From an uncultured Flavobacteriaceae bacterium (GTDB lineage Bacteria > Bacteroidota > Bacteroidia > Flavobacteriales > Flavobacteriaceae): a stretch of DNA of 64,000 bases. Both the position numbers and the translations under genes were made by a program. This document shows, in pieces, positions 18,300-25,718 of this stretch. The notes under the pieces are model-generated. The model had not been told where the DNA came from and did no database searches. It saw only the letters and a list, made by a program, of their open reading frames with translations. The DNA lies in NCBI GenBank assembly GCA_947500445.1, contig CANMSB010000019.1, positions 1 through 64,000 on the forward strand, read 5' to 3'. Each line of letters opens with the position of its first letter. Position 1 is the first letter of the stretch.

Positions 18300-18767
18300 T
18301 CAACGCTTAAAGTCGCGCTTTTTCTTTTTCAATTTTAAGTAAACGTCTTTGGTATCATAATCGATGACCGCCTTTCCTTTTTTTAGAAGATCGGCGCCTA
18401 TAATTCCATCAACGGGCATGGCGTTGTGGGCGGTTAGGGCCTCGTTGACGTGAACGAGATCGAATAGCACGATTTTGAGTTTCTTTTGACGCCAATCGCC
18501 CACTGCTATCTTGTTTTTTTTGGAAATCAGGGTTTCCATATCCGTAGCACCGGCACCCGCCGCCTTTATTTCGGAAGCTTGGGAACTGAGTTGAAAAAAA
18601 TCCATCTTATCAAAACCGACACAGGTGTTGGATGCTCCGGTGTCCAAAATAAACCGTCCGCGAATTCCATTGATGCTCGCAACCACTTCAAAATGGTTGG
18701 TGGCGGTCAATTTCAACGGAATTTTTACGTAGTTCTTTTTCCTTAAAAAGCGTTTCAATTTTGTCAT
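18300..18767 (-). CDS. Retropepsin-like clan AA aspartic protease
   Basis: A 155-residue protein with the aspartic protease signature FILDTGASNTCV (catalytic Asp in DTGAS) and a second conserved stretch GIIGADLLKKGKAVIDY. One catalytic Asp per chain means it would act as a homodimer, as in retropepsins. There is no signal peptide, but the start KLKRFLRKKNYVKIPL is highly basic. Similar short proteases occur across Bacteroidota; the substrate is unknown. It is convergent with sucB and divergent from tatD, with 55 bp between starts. Confidence 0.8.
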   Translation of the reverse strand: MTKLKRFLRKKNYVKIPLKLTATNHFEVVASINGIRGRFILDTGASNTCVGFDKMDFFQLSSQASEIKAAGAGATDMETLISKKNKIAVGDWRQKKLKIVLFDLVHVNEALTAHNAMPVDGIIGADLLKKGKAVIDYDTKDVYLKLKKKKRDFKR

Positions 18768-18787
18768 AATACCATTTCTCCGAACAG

Positions 18788-18818
18788 TTTTGTTATCGCA
18801 AAGATAACCCTATTTTTG
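18788..18818 (+). promoter_or_regulatory. Promoter of tatD, possibly giving a leaderless mRNA
   Basis: TTTTG (18788-18792), an 18-bp spacer and TATTTTTG (18811-18818) form a good Bacteroidota promoter. The -7 box ends only 4 bp before ATG 18823, so transcription should begin at or next to the start codon. Confidence 0.55.
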
Positions 18819-18822
18819 CGTC

Positions 18823-19590
18823 ATGATATTGACCGATACCCATACCCATTTATACGGCGAAGCCTTCGACGAAGACCGCCATGAAGTTGTGGAAAGAGCG
18901 CTCAAATGCGGGGTATCCCGTTTTTTCATACCTGCCATAGACGCTACGTACACCGAAGCCATGTTGGCATTGGAAAAGGCCTATCCAGCGCATATGTTCC
19001 TGATGATGGGTTTGCATCCTACACATGTAAAGGAAGGTTATAAGGCCGAATTACGCCATGTGCAGGATATGTTGGCCGAACGAAAGTTTTATGCCGTTGG
19101 GGAAATCGGAATCGACCTGTATTGGGACAAAACGACCCTGCTGCAACAGCAAGAGGCCTTTCGAACACAGATCGACTGGGCAAAAGCGTATGGCTTGCCC
19201 ATAGTCATCCATTGTCGCGATGCTTTTGATGAGGTATTCGCCATTTTGGAAGAGAAGAACGACGACGCCCTTTTTGGGATATTCCATTGCTTTACAGGAA
19301 CCTTGGAGCAAGCGGAACGGGCCATATCCTTTGGACTGAAACTGGGTATCGGTGGCGTAGCGACATTTAAGAACGGCAAGATCGATACTTTTTTGGATAC
19401 CATCGACCTCCAGCATATAGTATTGGAAACCGACGCCCCTTACTTGGCCCCGGTGCCTTATCGTGGAAAACGGAACGAAAGCTCCTATTTGCGACAGGTC
19501 GCCGAGAAAGTCGCTACCATATATGGAAAGGACATCTCCGAAATCGCGGCGGTGACCACCGCAAATTCTAAACAGGTATTTGGGATATAA
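18823..19590 (+). CDS. TatD family metal-dependent hydrolase (DNase)
   Basis: A 255-residue cytosolic TIM-barrel metallohydrolase. Metal ligands are visible: DTHTHL at residues 5-10, EIGID in the middle, HCRDAF, FHCFTG and the ETDAPYLAP motif with the last conserved Asp. Family members are 3'-5' deoxyribonucleases or D-aminoacyl-tRNA-like hydrolases; the specific substrate is not decided by sequence. The asparaginase gene follows after 25 bp in the same direction and is probably co-transcribed. Confidence 0.9.
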   Translation: MILTDTHTHLYGEAFDEDRHEVVERALKCGVSRFFIPAIDATYTEAMLALEKAYPAHMFLMMGLHPTHVKEGYKAELRHVQDMLAERKFYAVGEIGIDLYWDKTTLLQQQEAFRTQIDWAKAYGLPIVIHCRDAFDEVFAILEEKNDDALFGIFHCFTGTLEQAERAISFGLKLGIGGVATFKNGKIDTFLDTIDLQHIVLETDAPYLAPVPYRGKRNESSYLRQVAEKVATIYGKDISEIAAVTTANSKQVFGI

Positions 19591-19615
19591 AAACCGATAA
19601 AAAGGAAAAGCACAT

Positions 19616-20641
19616 ATGGCCAAAAGCAATATTCTACTTATATATACCGGCGGTACCATTGGTATGGTAAAAGATTATGCGTCGGATTCCCTAAAAGCGT
19701 TTAATTTTAAAAAGTTGCTGCAACGCATTCCCGAGCTGAACCAGTTGGATTGTGCTATCGATTCCGTTTCTTTTAAGGAGCCTATCGACTCCTCCAATAT
19801 GAATACGGTCCATTGGGTGCAGATCGCCGAAATCATAGCGGAAAATTATGACCGTTATGACGGCTTCGTGGTATTGCATGGTAGCGATACCATGAGCTAC
19901 ACCGCTTCGGCCCTTAGTTTTATGTTGGAAAACCTTTCCAAGCCGGTCATTTTTACCGGGAGCCAGTTGCCGATCGGCGATTTGCGGACCGATGCGAAGG
20001 AAAACTTGATAACCAGTGTCCAGATCGCGGCATTAACGGAAAAAGGCAAGGCGGTAGTGCAGGAGGTAGGTTTGTATTTTGAGTATAAGTTGCTTCGTGC
20101 CAATCGCACCACAAAGATCAATGCCGAGCATTTCGAGGCCTTTCAGTCCATGAACTACACGCCTCTGGTGTCGTCCGGGGTGCATTTAAAAGTGCACAAG
20201 GAGGCATTATTGCCCCGAAAAAGACAAAAGAAACTAAAGGTCCATAAAAGCTTGGATTCCAACGTGGGGATTTTAAAATTGTTCCCGGGACTCGGTCAAA
20301 ACCTGTTGCAAAGCATCTTAAGTACACCCGGACTCAAGGGCTTGGTGCTGGAAACCTACGGATCGGGAAATGCGCCTACGGAAACCTGGTGGACCGAAAT
20401 GTTGAAAAAGGCGACGGCCAGCGGGCTGAAGATCGTAAACGTGACGCAATGCGCCGGTGGAGGGGTAATTCCAGGGCAATATGAAACCAGTGTCCACCTT
20501 AAAAAAATGAAGATCATCAATGGGGGCGACATCACTACCGAGGCCGCTATAACCAAACTCATGTACCTCCTAGGGGTGGGAACGTCGGATAAAACGTTCA
20601 AAAGCGTGTTCGAAACCTCCCTAAGGGGAGAGATGTCATAA
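19616..20641 (+). CDS. ansA: Type I L-asparaginase
   Basis: Cytosolic enzyme that hydrolyses L-asparagine to aspartate and ammonia. The 341 residues lack a signal peptide, as expected for type I. The two active-site elements are visible: YTGGTIGM (Thr11/Thr14) and HGSDTMSYTASALSF, in which Ser92 replaces the more usual Thr before the catalytic Asp93. GSQLPIGDLRTDA and the later GGDITTEAAITKL are typical. It follows tatD closely. A periplasmic glycosylasparaginase elsewhere in the window (55244) is unrelated in fold. Confidence 0.92.
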   Translation: MAKSNILLIYTGGTIGMVKDYASDSLKAFNFKKLLQRIPELNQLDCAIDSVSFKEPIDSSNMNTVHWVQIAEIIAENYDRYDGFVVLHGSDTMSYTASALSFMLENLSKPVIFTGSQLPIGDLRTDAKENLITSVQIAALTEKGKAVVQEVGLYFEYKLLRANRTTKINAEHFEAFQSMNYTPLVSSGVHLKVHKEALLPRKRQKKLKVHKSLDSNVGILKLFPGLGQNLLQSILSTPGLKGLVLETYGSGNAPTETWWTEMLKKATASGLKIVNVTQCAGGGVIPGQYETSVHLKKMKIINGGDITTEAAITKLMYLLGVGTSDKTFKSVFETSLRGEMS

Positions 20642-20710
20642 AATTTACCTGTTTAATTTCCTCAACTAATATTTTTTTCGTTATTTGGCCAACCTTTAAA
20701 ATTATAGACT

Positions 20711-20798
20711 AGAGAGGTGGCCGAGTGGTCGAAGGCGCACGCCTGGAAAGTGTGTATACACCAAAAGTGTATCGAGGGTTCGAATCCCTTCCTCTCTG
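20711..20798 (+). tRNA. tRNA-Ser (anticodon GGA)
   Basis: 88 nt with acceptor stem AGAGAGG / CCTCTCT, discriminator G, anticodon stem CACGC / GTGTG enclosing loop CTGGAAA (anticodon GGA), a long class II variable arm, and T-loop TTCGAAT. CCA is not encoded. Confidence 0.95.
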
Positions 20799-20873
20799 CA
20801 AAGGTTTTGCTTTTATTATTGCGAAATTTTTTTATCTTTAGCATTATTAACTAACTAATTTAAGTTTGAAAAA

Positions 20874-21620
20874 ATGAAAAAATTATTCTCTACTCTGGCC
20901 GTTAGCGGCTTGTTTATCATGGGAACGAATACGATGAGTGCCATGACAACGACAGCAGCAATGTTTCAGGAAGGAACGGAAGAAGCTTCGGCAGGATTTA
21001 CTCAAGTTTTAAAAGAGCAATTTATTCAGGGTGGTGCCGGTTTTATGGGTATCGTTTTGCTTTGTTTGATCTTGGGCCTTGCGGTTGCCATCGAAAGGAT
21101 CATATACTTAAATATGGCCAGTACCAATACTTCCAAATTGAAACAACAAGTAGAGGATGCATTGGCTTCCGGTGGTGTAGAAGCGGCCAAGGAAGTGTGC
21201 AGAAATACAAAAGGCCCTGTTGCCTCTATATACTATCAGGGATTGGACAGAGCTGGTGAGAGCATCGAATCGGCAGAAAAAGCGGTCGTTTCCTATGGTG
21301 GTGTACAAATGGGACAGTTGGAGAAAAACGTTTCTTGGTTGTCCTTATTTATCGCTATTGCACCCATGCTAGGATTTATGGGAACGGTAATCGGTATGAT
21401 CCAGGCCTTCCAGAAAATTGCTGCGGTAGGTAACTTGAGTGCCTCGTTAATCGCAGGAGATATCCAGGTGGCGTTATTGACCACGGTATTCGGTCTGATT
21501 ACGGCAATTATCCTCCAGATTTTCTACAACTATATCATTGCTAAAATTGATGGTATCGTAAACGACATGGAAGATTCTTCCATCTCCTTGATCGATATGT
21601 TGGTAGACCACAAAAAATAA
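20874..21620 (+). CDS. exbB: MotA/TolQ/ExbB proton channel family protein
   Basis: The inner-membrane proton-channel subunit that, with ExbD, powers TonB-dependent uptake. It has 248 residues: an N-terminal hydrophobic leader (LFSTLAVSGLFIMGTNT), a first channel helix (FMGIVLLCLILGLAVAIERI), a cytosolic domain, and two C-terminal helices (SWLSLFIAIAPMLGFMGTVI and LLTTVFGLITAIILQIFYN). The GFMGTVIGMIQAFQ motif is characteristic. It heads an operon with a small membrane protein and two exbD genes, and a terminator follows at 23240. Confidence 0.93.
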   Translation: MKKLFSTLAVSGLFIMGTNTMSAMTTTAAMFQEGTEEASAGFTQVLKEQFIQGGAGFMGIVLLCLILGLAVAIERIIYLNMASTNTSKLKQQVEDALASGGVEAAKEVCRNTKGPVASIYYQGLDRAGESIESAEKAVVSYGGVQMGQLEKNVSWLSLFIAIAPMLGFMGTVIGMIQAFQKIAAVGNLSASLIAGDIQVALLTTVFGLITAIILQIFYNYIIAKIDGIVNDMEDSSISLIDMLVDHKK

Positions 21621-21644
21621 ATCGTACACCCTAAACATATAGCA

Positions 21645-22085
21645 ATGAATAAAATTGTAAAAATAGCTTTAGTAGCGATAGGGTTGATCGGTGCCATATT
21701 ATGGTTCATGCTGCCCTCAAGGGCGGAGTCCGAAGCGGATCCTGCAGGGGCTGCGCAAAACGGGGCAATGGCCGCAATGTTTATGATAACGTATTTGTTA
21801 TTGGCGGTCGCCATCATCTTTAGCCTGGGATTTGCACTCAAGAATATGTTTTCCAATCCTCAGGGGTTGAAGAAAACCTTGTTTGCCGTAGGCGGTTTCG
21901 CCTTGATAGCGATAATCTCTTATGTGATTTCAAGTGGTACCGACGTAGGGCCGCAATATATGGAGATGTCGGACGAGGCCACTGTCAAAAAAATTGGAAT
22001 GGGCTTGAACGTGTTTTTTATTCTCGCTGCGGTAGCTGTCATTTTGATGATAGTGCCTTCCGTTAAAAAACTAGTTGGTAAATAA
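21645..22085 (+). CDS. Small membrane protein of the exbB-exbD cluster
   Basis: A 146-residue protein with three or four hydrophobic segments (KIALVAIGLIGAILWFML, AAMFMITYLLLAVAIIFSLG, TLFAVGGFALIAIISYVI, GLNVFFILAAVAVILMIV). It lies 24 bp after exbB and 10 bp before exbD. The placement suggests an accessory component of the Bacteroidota energising complex. No named domain is recognised. Confidence 0.7.
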   Translation: MNKIVKIALVAIGLIGAILWFMLPSRAESEADPAGAAQNGAMAAMFMITYLLLAVAIIFSLGFALKNMFSNPQGLKKTLFAVGGFALIAIISYVISSGTDVGPQYMEMSDEATVKKIGMGLNVFFILAAVAVILMIVPSVKKLVGK

Positions 22086-22095
22086 AAAATAAATT

Positions 22096-22710
22096 ATGGC
22101 TAGAAGAGCAGGAGCACCAGAAGTGAACGCAGGTTCCATGGCCGACATCGCCTTCCTACTGCTTATCTTTTTCTTGGTAACTACTACCATTGAAACAGAT
22201 GCGGGACTGGATCGTATGTTGCCACCGATCGAACCACCGGAAACGGATGTTGTGATCAAACAGAAAAACATCTTTCAGGTCAATATCAACAAAAACGGAC
22301 AGTTGTTGGCCGATGGGGAGTTGATCAATTTGACGGACCTCAGGGCGAAGGCAATGGGCTTTTTGGAAAATAACGGAGACGGATCTTGTAACTACTGTAG
22401 TGGTGGCAAAAAAGATGCGAGCTCTTCGGATAATCCTACCAAGGCCATTATTTCCTTGAAAAACGATAGGGAAACCAAATACGGAACCTATATCACGGTT
22501 CAGAACGAATTGGTAGGTGCCTATAACGATTTGCGAAACCGTGAGGCAAAACGACTCTATAAAAGAGAGTTTACCGAAATGGAAGCGGAATATATCAAAC
22601 AAGAGACCCCTGCAAGTGTTAAGGAGGAGTTGAAAGAGAAGATTACCGCAATCCAGGAAATGTTTCCACAGAAACTTTCCGAAGCGGAGACCTCTACGTC
22701 GGGTAGCTAA
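22096..22710 (+). CDS. ExbD-type biopolymer transport protein 1 (CxYC-containing)
   Basis: A 204-residue partner of ExbB. One N-terminal transmembrane helix carries the proton-path aspartate (Asp17 in NAGSMADIAFLLLIFFLVTT). The periplasmic domain is longer than in standard ExbD and contains Cys98-Asn-Tyr-Cys101 followed by SGGKKDASSSDNP, then TYITVQNELVGAYNDLRN. The same CxYCSG...SSSDNP block is present in the paralog at 24463, so it is under constraint. A periplasmic CxxC could form a disulfide or bind metal. It is followed after 26 bp by a second exbD. Confidence 0.9.
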   Translation: MARRAGAPEVNAGSMADIAFLLLIFFLVTTTIETDAGLDRMLPPIEPPETDVVIKQKNIFQVNINKNGQLLADGELINLTDLRAKAMGFLENNGDGSCNYCSGGKKDASSSDNPTKAIISLKNDRETKYGTYITVQNELVGAYNDLRNREAKRLYKREFTEMEAEYIKQETPASVKEELKEKITAIQEMFPQKLSEAETSTSGS

Positions 22711-22736
22711 AAGAACACAAATTTTTAATTCGTATT

Positions 22737-23219
22737 ATGTCTAAATTTGCAAAGAAAAAAAGTGGTGATTTACCTGCGGTATCTACTGCTTCCCTTCCGG
22801 ATATCGTTTTCATGCTACTGTTCTTTTTCATGACCGTAACGGTAATGAAGGACAATAGCCTAAAGGTCGAGAACGTGCTTCCGAACGCAAGCGAAATTAA
22901 AAAGCTTGAAAAGAAGGATAGGGTCATCACCATTTATGTGGGACCACCGACCCAGGAATATCAAAAGTTGTTCGGTACGGAATCTAAAATACAGCTGAAC
23001 GACAAGTTCGCAGGACCAACAGAGGTTGGCGATTACATTTTGATGGAACGGGCAAAAAAGCCACAGGAACTTCAAAACGTTTTGACCACTAGTTTAAAAG
23101 TGGATAAAAACGCGAACATGGGATTGGTGAGTGATATCAAACAAGAGTTGCGAAAAGTAAATGCCCTAAAGGTCAATTATACGACCTATGATGGCGATGC
23201 TTTCAACAACGTCAAATAA
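22737..23219 (+). CDS. ExbD-type biopolymer transport protein 2
   Basis: A 160-residue ExbD. The transmembrane segment STASLPDIVFMLLFFFMTVT contains the conserved Asp22. The periplasmic part has KKLEKKDRVITIYVG and LRKVNALKVNYTTYDG near the end. Having two different ExbD proteins per ExbB is common in Bacteroidota. It is the last gene before the terminator at 23240. Confidence 0.9.
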   Translation: MSKFAKKKSGDLPAVSTASLPDIVFMLLFFFMTVTVMKDNSLKVENVLPNASEIKKLEKKDRVITIYVGPPTQEYQKLFGTESKIQLNDKFAGPTEVGDYILMERAKKPQELQNVLTTSLKVDKNANMGLVSDIKQELRKVNALKVNYTTYDGDAFNNVK

Positions 23220-23239
23220 TAGTTTTCAAACTTAGTTAG

Positions 23240-23271
23240 AACGCTCCAAATGAAAGTTTGGGGCGTTTTTT
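23240..23271 (+). terminator. Terminator of the exbB-exbD operon
   Basis: Stem AACGCTCCAAA / TTTGGGGCGTT (one T-G pair) with a 6-nt loop, followed by a T-run. Confidence 0.85.
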
Positions 23272-23381
23272 GTAATGTGTACCTTTGAGACCATACTAGT
23301 GGCCCACATTTGGTTTCGAGGTGTACGGTGGAGTATAGTATATAGGGCGATAGTATTTCCATGCCATACCATTTTTGTTCG

Positions 23382-24068
23382 ATGAGATCAATTTTCCTGC
23401 TTTTGGGTTTTCTTGGTTCCGTTTCGGTTTTTGGGCAGATGGCCACCGACACGGTCAACTTTGATGAGCGGTATTTTGAAGACCAATTCTACCTTGGGGT
23501 TACCTATAATTTCATATTTCAACGACCGTCGGAATTAAGTCAACGAAGTCTTTCGTATGGCTTACAAGGGGGCATCATCAAGGATATTCCATTGAACAAG
23601 GACCGAACGGTGGGCCTGGGTATAGGGTTGGGCTATGGGGTCAATTCCTATTATTCGGATTTGATCGCGACCAACACCCCTGACGGACCGGTGTACGAAA
23701 TCGATGGTTCCCGGGAAGGTTTTGATCGTAGCAAGGTAGAGACCCATACGGTAGAAATGCCATTGGAATTTCGGTGGCGTAACTCAACCAAGGACGAATA
23801 TCGGTTTTATCGCATTTATACCGGGTTAAAGTTGGCCTATGCCTTTTCTGCGCGGTCTAAGTTTGTTTCCGATATGGGAAAAGAAGCTTTTTCCAATGAC
23901 GATATCCGAAGGCTCCAATACGGACTTACCTTAAATGTAGGGTACGACAGCTTTAACATACATGCCTATTACATGCTCAACACGCTTTTTAATGAAGGTG
24001 TTCAAGTAAATGACAGCGATATAGGCCTTAGACCGCTTCGTATCGGTTTTATCTTCTACATTTTATAA
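23382..24068 (+). CDS. Outer-membrane beta-barrel protein, PorT-like
   Basis: A 228-residue protein with a signal peptide (MRSIFLLLGFLGSVSVFGQ) followed by a predicted eight-stranded barrel (FYLGVTYNFIFQ, LSYGLQGGIIKDIPL, VGLGIGLGYGVNSYY, and a final GLRPLRIGFIFYIL). ATG 23382 is preferred to the upstream 23361 because it gives a proper signal peptide. The layout fits the Bacteroidota PorT/OMP_b-brl_2 group, some of which serve T9SS. Whether this one does is not decided here. It lies between two exbD pairs. Confidence 0.7.
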   Translation: MRSIFLLLGFLGSVSVFGQMATDTVNFDERYFEDQFYLGVTYNFIFQRPSELSQRSLSYGLQGGIIKDIPLNKDRTVGLGIGLGYGVNSYYSDLIATNTPDGPVYEIDGSREGFDRSKVETHTVEMPLEFRWRNSTKDEYRFYRIYTGLKLAYAFSARSKFVSDMGKEAFSNDDIRRLQYGLTLNVGYDSFNIHAYYMLNTLFNEGVQVNDSDIGLRPLRIGFIFYIL

Positions 24069-24152
24069 CCACCGTTATTTTTTTCAAGCTGTTTTACGGT
24101 GTTTTTTCTTTCGGTTGGCACGAATTTTGATATTTCTTTAACACCAACATTT

Positions 24153-24323
24153 ATACCATTTCTGGTGTTCTACCATTTTAACTTACGCAAATAAAAACCA
24201 GGGATTTTTTGGGTAGGCGAAAAAGAAAATCCAAGCATAGCAGTAGCTATGGTTAGCTTTTATTTTGAAGCATACACGAAAAAGAACAATTTTTAATGGG
24301 TAATTTAACATTAGAAATGGTAT
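24153..24323. repeat. Palindromic repeat element, copy B
   Basis: The outer ends ATACCATTTCT (24153-24163) and AGAAATGGTAT (24313-24323) are exact inverted repeats, and TGTT extends the pairing. Inside, TACCATTTTAACTT (24171-24184) matches the left end of copy A. The core GCATAGCAGTAGCTATGG forms a 6-bp perfect stem (CATAGC/GCTATG), and GAAAAAGAA follows as in copy A. The rest of the 394-bp gap before exbD holds a hairpin ACGGTAC/GTACCGT (24406-24426) and no gene. Confidence 0.75.
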
Positions 24324-24462
24324 TACCATACCGTTACACTCTTTAAGCGGTATTGATAAGGCCGGAGCAACGGCCAGGTTTATAAGTATACTCCCAAAAA
24401 TAACGACGGTACCGCATGCGTACCGTAAACGTTATACCATTGTCTAATTTAAATTTTTCAAA

Positions 24463-25071
24463 ATGGGAAGACGACTACCTGTGCCCGAAGTAAATGCCGG
24501 TTCCATGGCCGACATTGCGTTTTTACTACTTATTTTTTTCCTAGTGACCACTACTATCGAAACCGATTCGGGTATCGATAGAAAGCTGCCTCCTCCGGAC
24601 GATATAACGGAGGTGACCCGTAAAAAGAAGAACGTTCTTTCCGTGCTGTTGGATGGTAAGGGGCAGCTTTTGGTGCAGGATCAGATCACGGCGCTAACCG
24701 ATTTACGAGAGACTGTAATGGCTTTTTTGGATAATGGCGGCGCTCCAAGCGATAGTTCCGATCATTGTGCGTATTGTTCGGGTAAGGAGCTGTCCTCATC
24801 TTCGGACAATCCGCTAATGGCGACGATTACAATGCGTTCGGGAAGGGAAACCGAATACGGTTTTTACATTACCGTGCAGAACGAGGTGGTGGCCGCTTAC
24901 AATACGCTTCGGAATCGTGAAGGACAACGGCTTTATGGTTTGGATTATACCGATATGGAAATCGCTTACGAAGCTTCGGAAACAACAGAAGCGGAAAAGA
25001 CACTTTTGCGAAAACAGATTATGCACCTTCGGGAAATGTACCCTTTGAATATTATAGAACCCTTACAATGA
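24463..25071 (+). CDS. ExbD-type biopolymer transport protein 3 (CxYC-containing paralog)
   Basis: A 202-residue paralog of the ExbD at 22096: the first 36 residues are nearly identical (Asp17 conserved), and Cys102-Ala-Tyr-Cys105-Ser-Gly with SSSSDNP and YITVQNEVVAAYNTLRN follow. The LPPPDD segment and C-terminus differ. It lies 14 bp before its own partner exbD. No exbB accompanies this pair, so it either uses the exbB at 20874 or one elsewhere. It probably arose by local duplication followed by divergence. Confidence 0.9.
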   Translation: MGRRLPVPEVNAGSMADIAFLLLIFFLVTTTIETDSGIDRKLPPPDDITEVTRKKKNVLSVLLDGKGQLLVQDQITALTDLRETVMAFLDNGGAPSDSSDHCAYCSGKELSSSSDNPLMATITMRSGRETEYGFYITVQNEVVAAYNTLRNREGQRLYGLDYTDMEIAYEASETTEAEKTLLRKQIMHLREMYPLNIIEPLQ

Positions 25072-25084
25072 AACACGCTGAGAT

Positions 25085-25564
25085 ATGTCAAAATTCAATA
25101 AACACCTAGAAAAGAAACCACAGATATCCACGGCCTCCTTGCCCGATATTGTATTCATGCTGTTGTTCTTCTTTATGACCGTTACCGTCATGAAAGACGA
25201 TTCGTTAAAAGTCGAGAACGAATTGCCCAATGCTACCGAAGTAAAGAAACTGGAGAAAAAGGACCGTGTGATTACCATACATGTGGGACGGCCTACAAAC
25301 GAATACTCCAAAGTACTGGGAACGGAGTCCCGAATACAATTGGGCGATAAATTCGCCAAGCTGTCCGATGTGGCCCCGTATGTACTGGGAAGGTTGACCC
25401 ACATACCGGAGCAACTGCATCCCTATGTTACCGTAGCCTTAAAGGTAGACCGTAAGGCCAATATGGGATTGGTAAACGATATCAAACGGGAATTGCGGCA
25501 AGTAGGAATGCTCAAAATAAACCATACCACCTATGAGGGCGATGCGTTTACGAATTTGAAATGA
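25085..25564 (+). CDS. ExbD-type biopolymer transport protein 4
   Basis: A 159-residue paralog of the ExbD at 22737, with the same STASLPDIVFMLLFFFMTVT helix (Asp21), KKLEKKDRVITIHVG and a matching end (NHTTYEGDAF). The mid-periplasmic segment (LTHIPEQLHPYV) has diverged. Its stop is 4 bp before a 26-bp palindrome, and the next gene is convergent. Confidence 0.9.
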   Translation: MSKFNKHLEKKPQISTASLPDIVFMLLFFFMTVTVMKDDSLKVENELPNATEVKKLEKKDRVITIHVGRPTNEYSKVLGTESRIQLGDKFAKLSDVAPYVLGRLTHIPEQLHPYVTVALKVDRKANMGLVNDIKRELRQVGMLKINHTTYEGDAFTNLK

Positions 25565-25568
25565 ATTT

Positions 25569-25594
25569 ATACCATTTCAAAGTTAAAATGGTAT
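25569..25594. repeat. Short palindrome of the element family (solo form 1)
   Basis: 26 bp with a 9-bp stem ATACCATTT / AAATGGTAT around CAAAGTTA. Its last 21 bases are identical to the right end of element A. It lies between convergent genes and may act as a transcription terminator for either. Confidence 0.75.
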
Positions 25595-25718
25595 TATCCT
25601 CAAAATGAACTATAGCATACCGAAGTTGCCTTTTACCGGTGACAACAAAAGCTTGGAGCGGTCAATGTCCCGTACCCCATCATCTCAGCTGCAAAGCTGA
25701 AAAAGATAAAAATGGGCG

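Noticed and set aside
20662-20844. 60-codon minus-strand frame
   Set aside because: It is the reverse complement of tRNA-Ser and its flanks.
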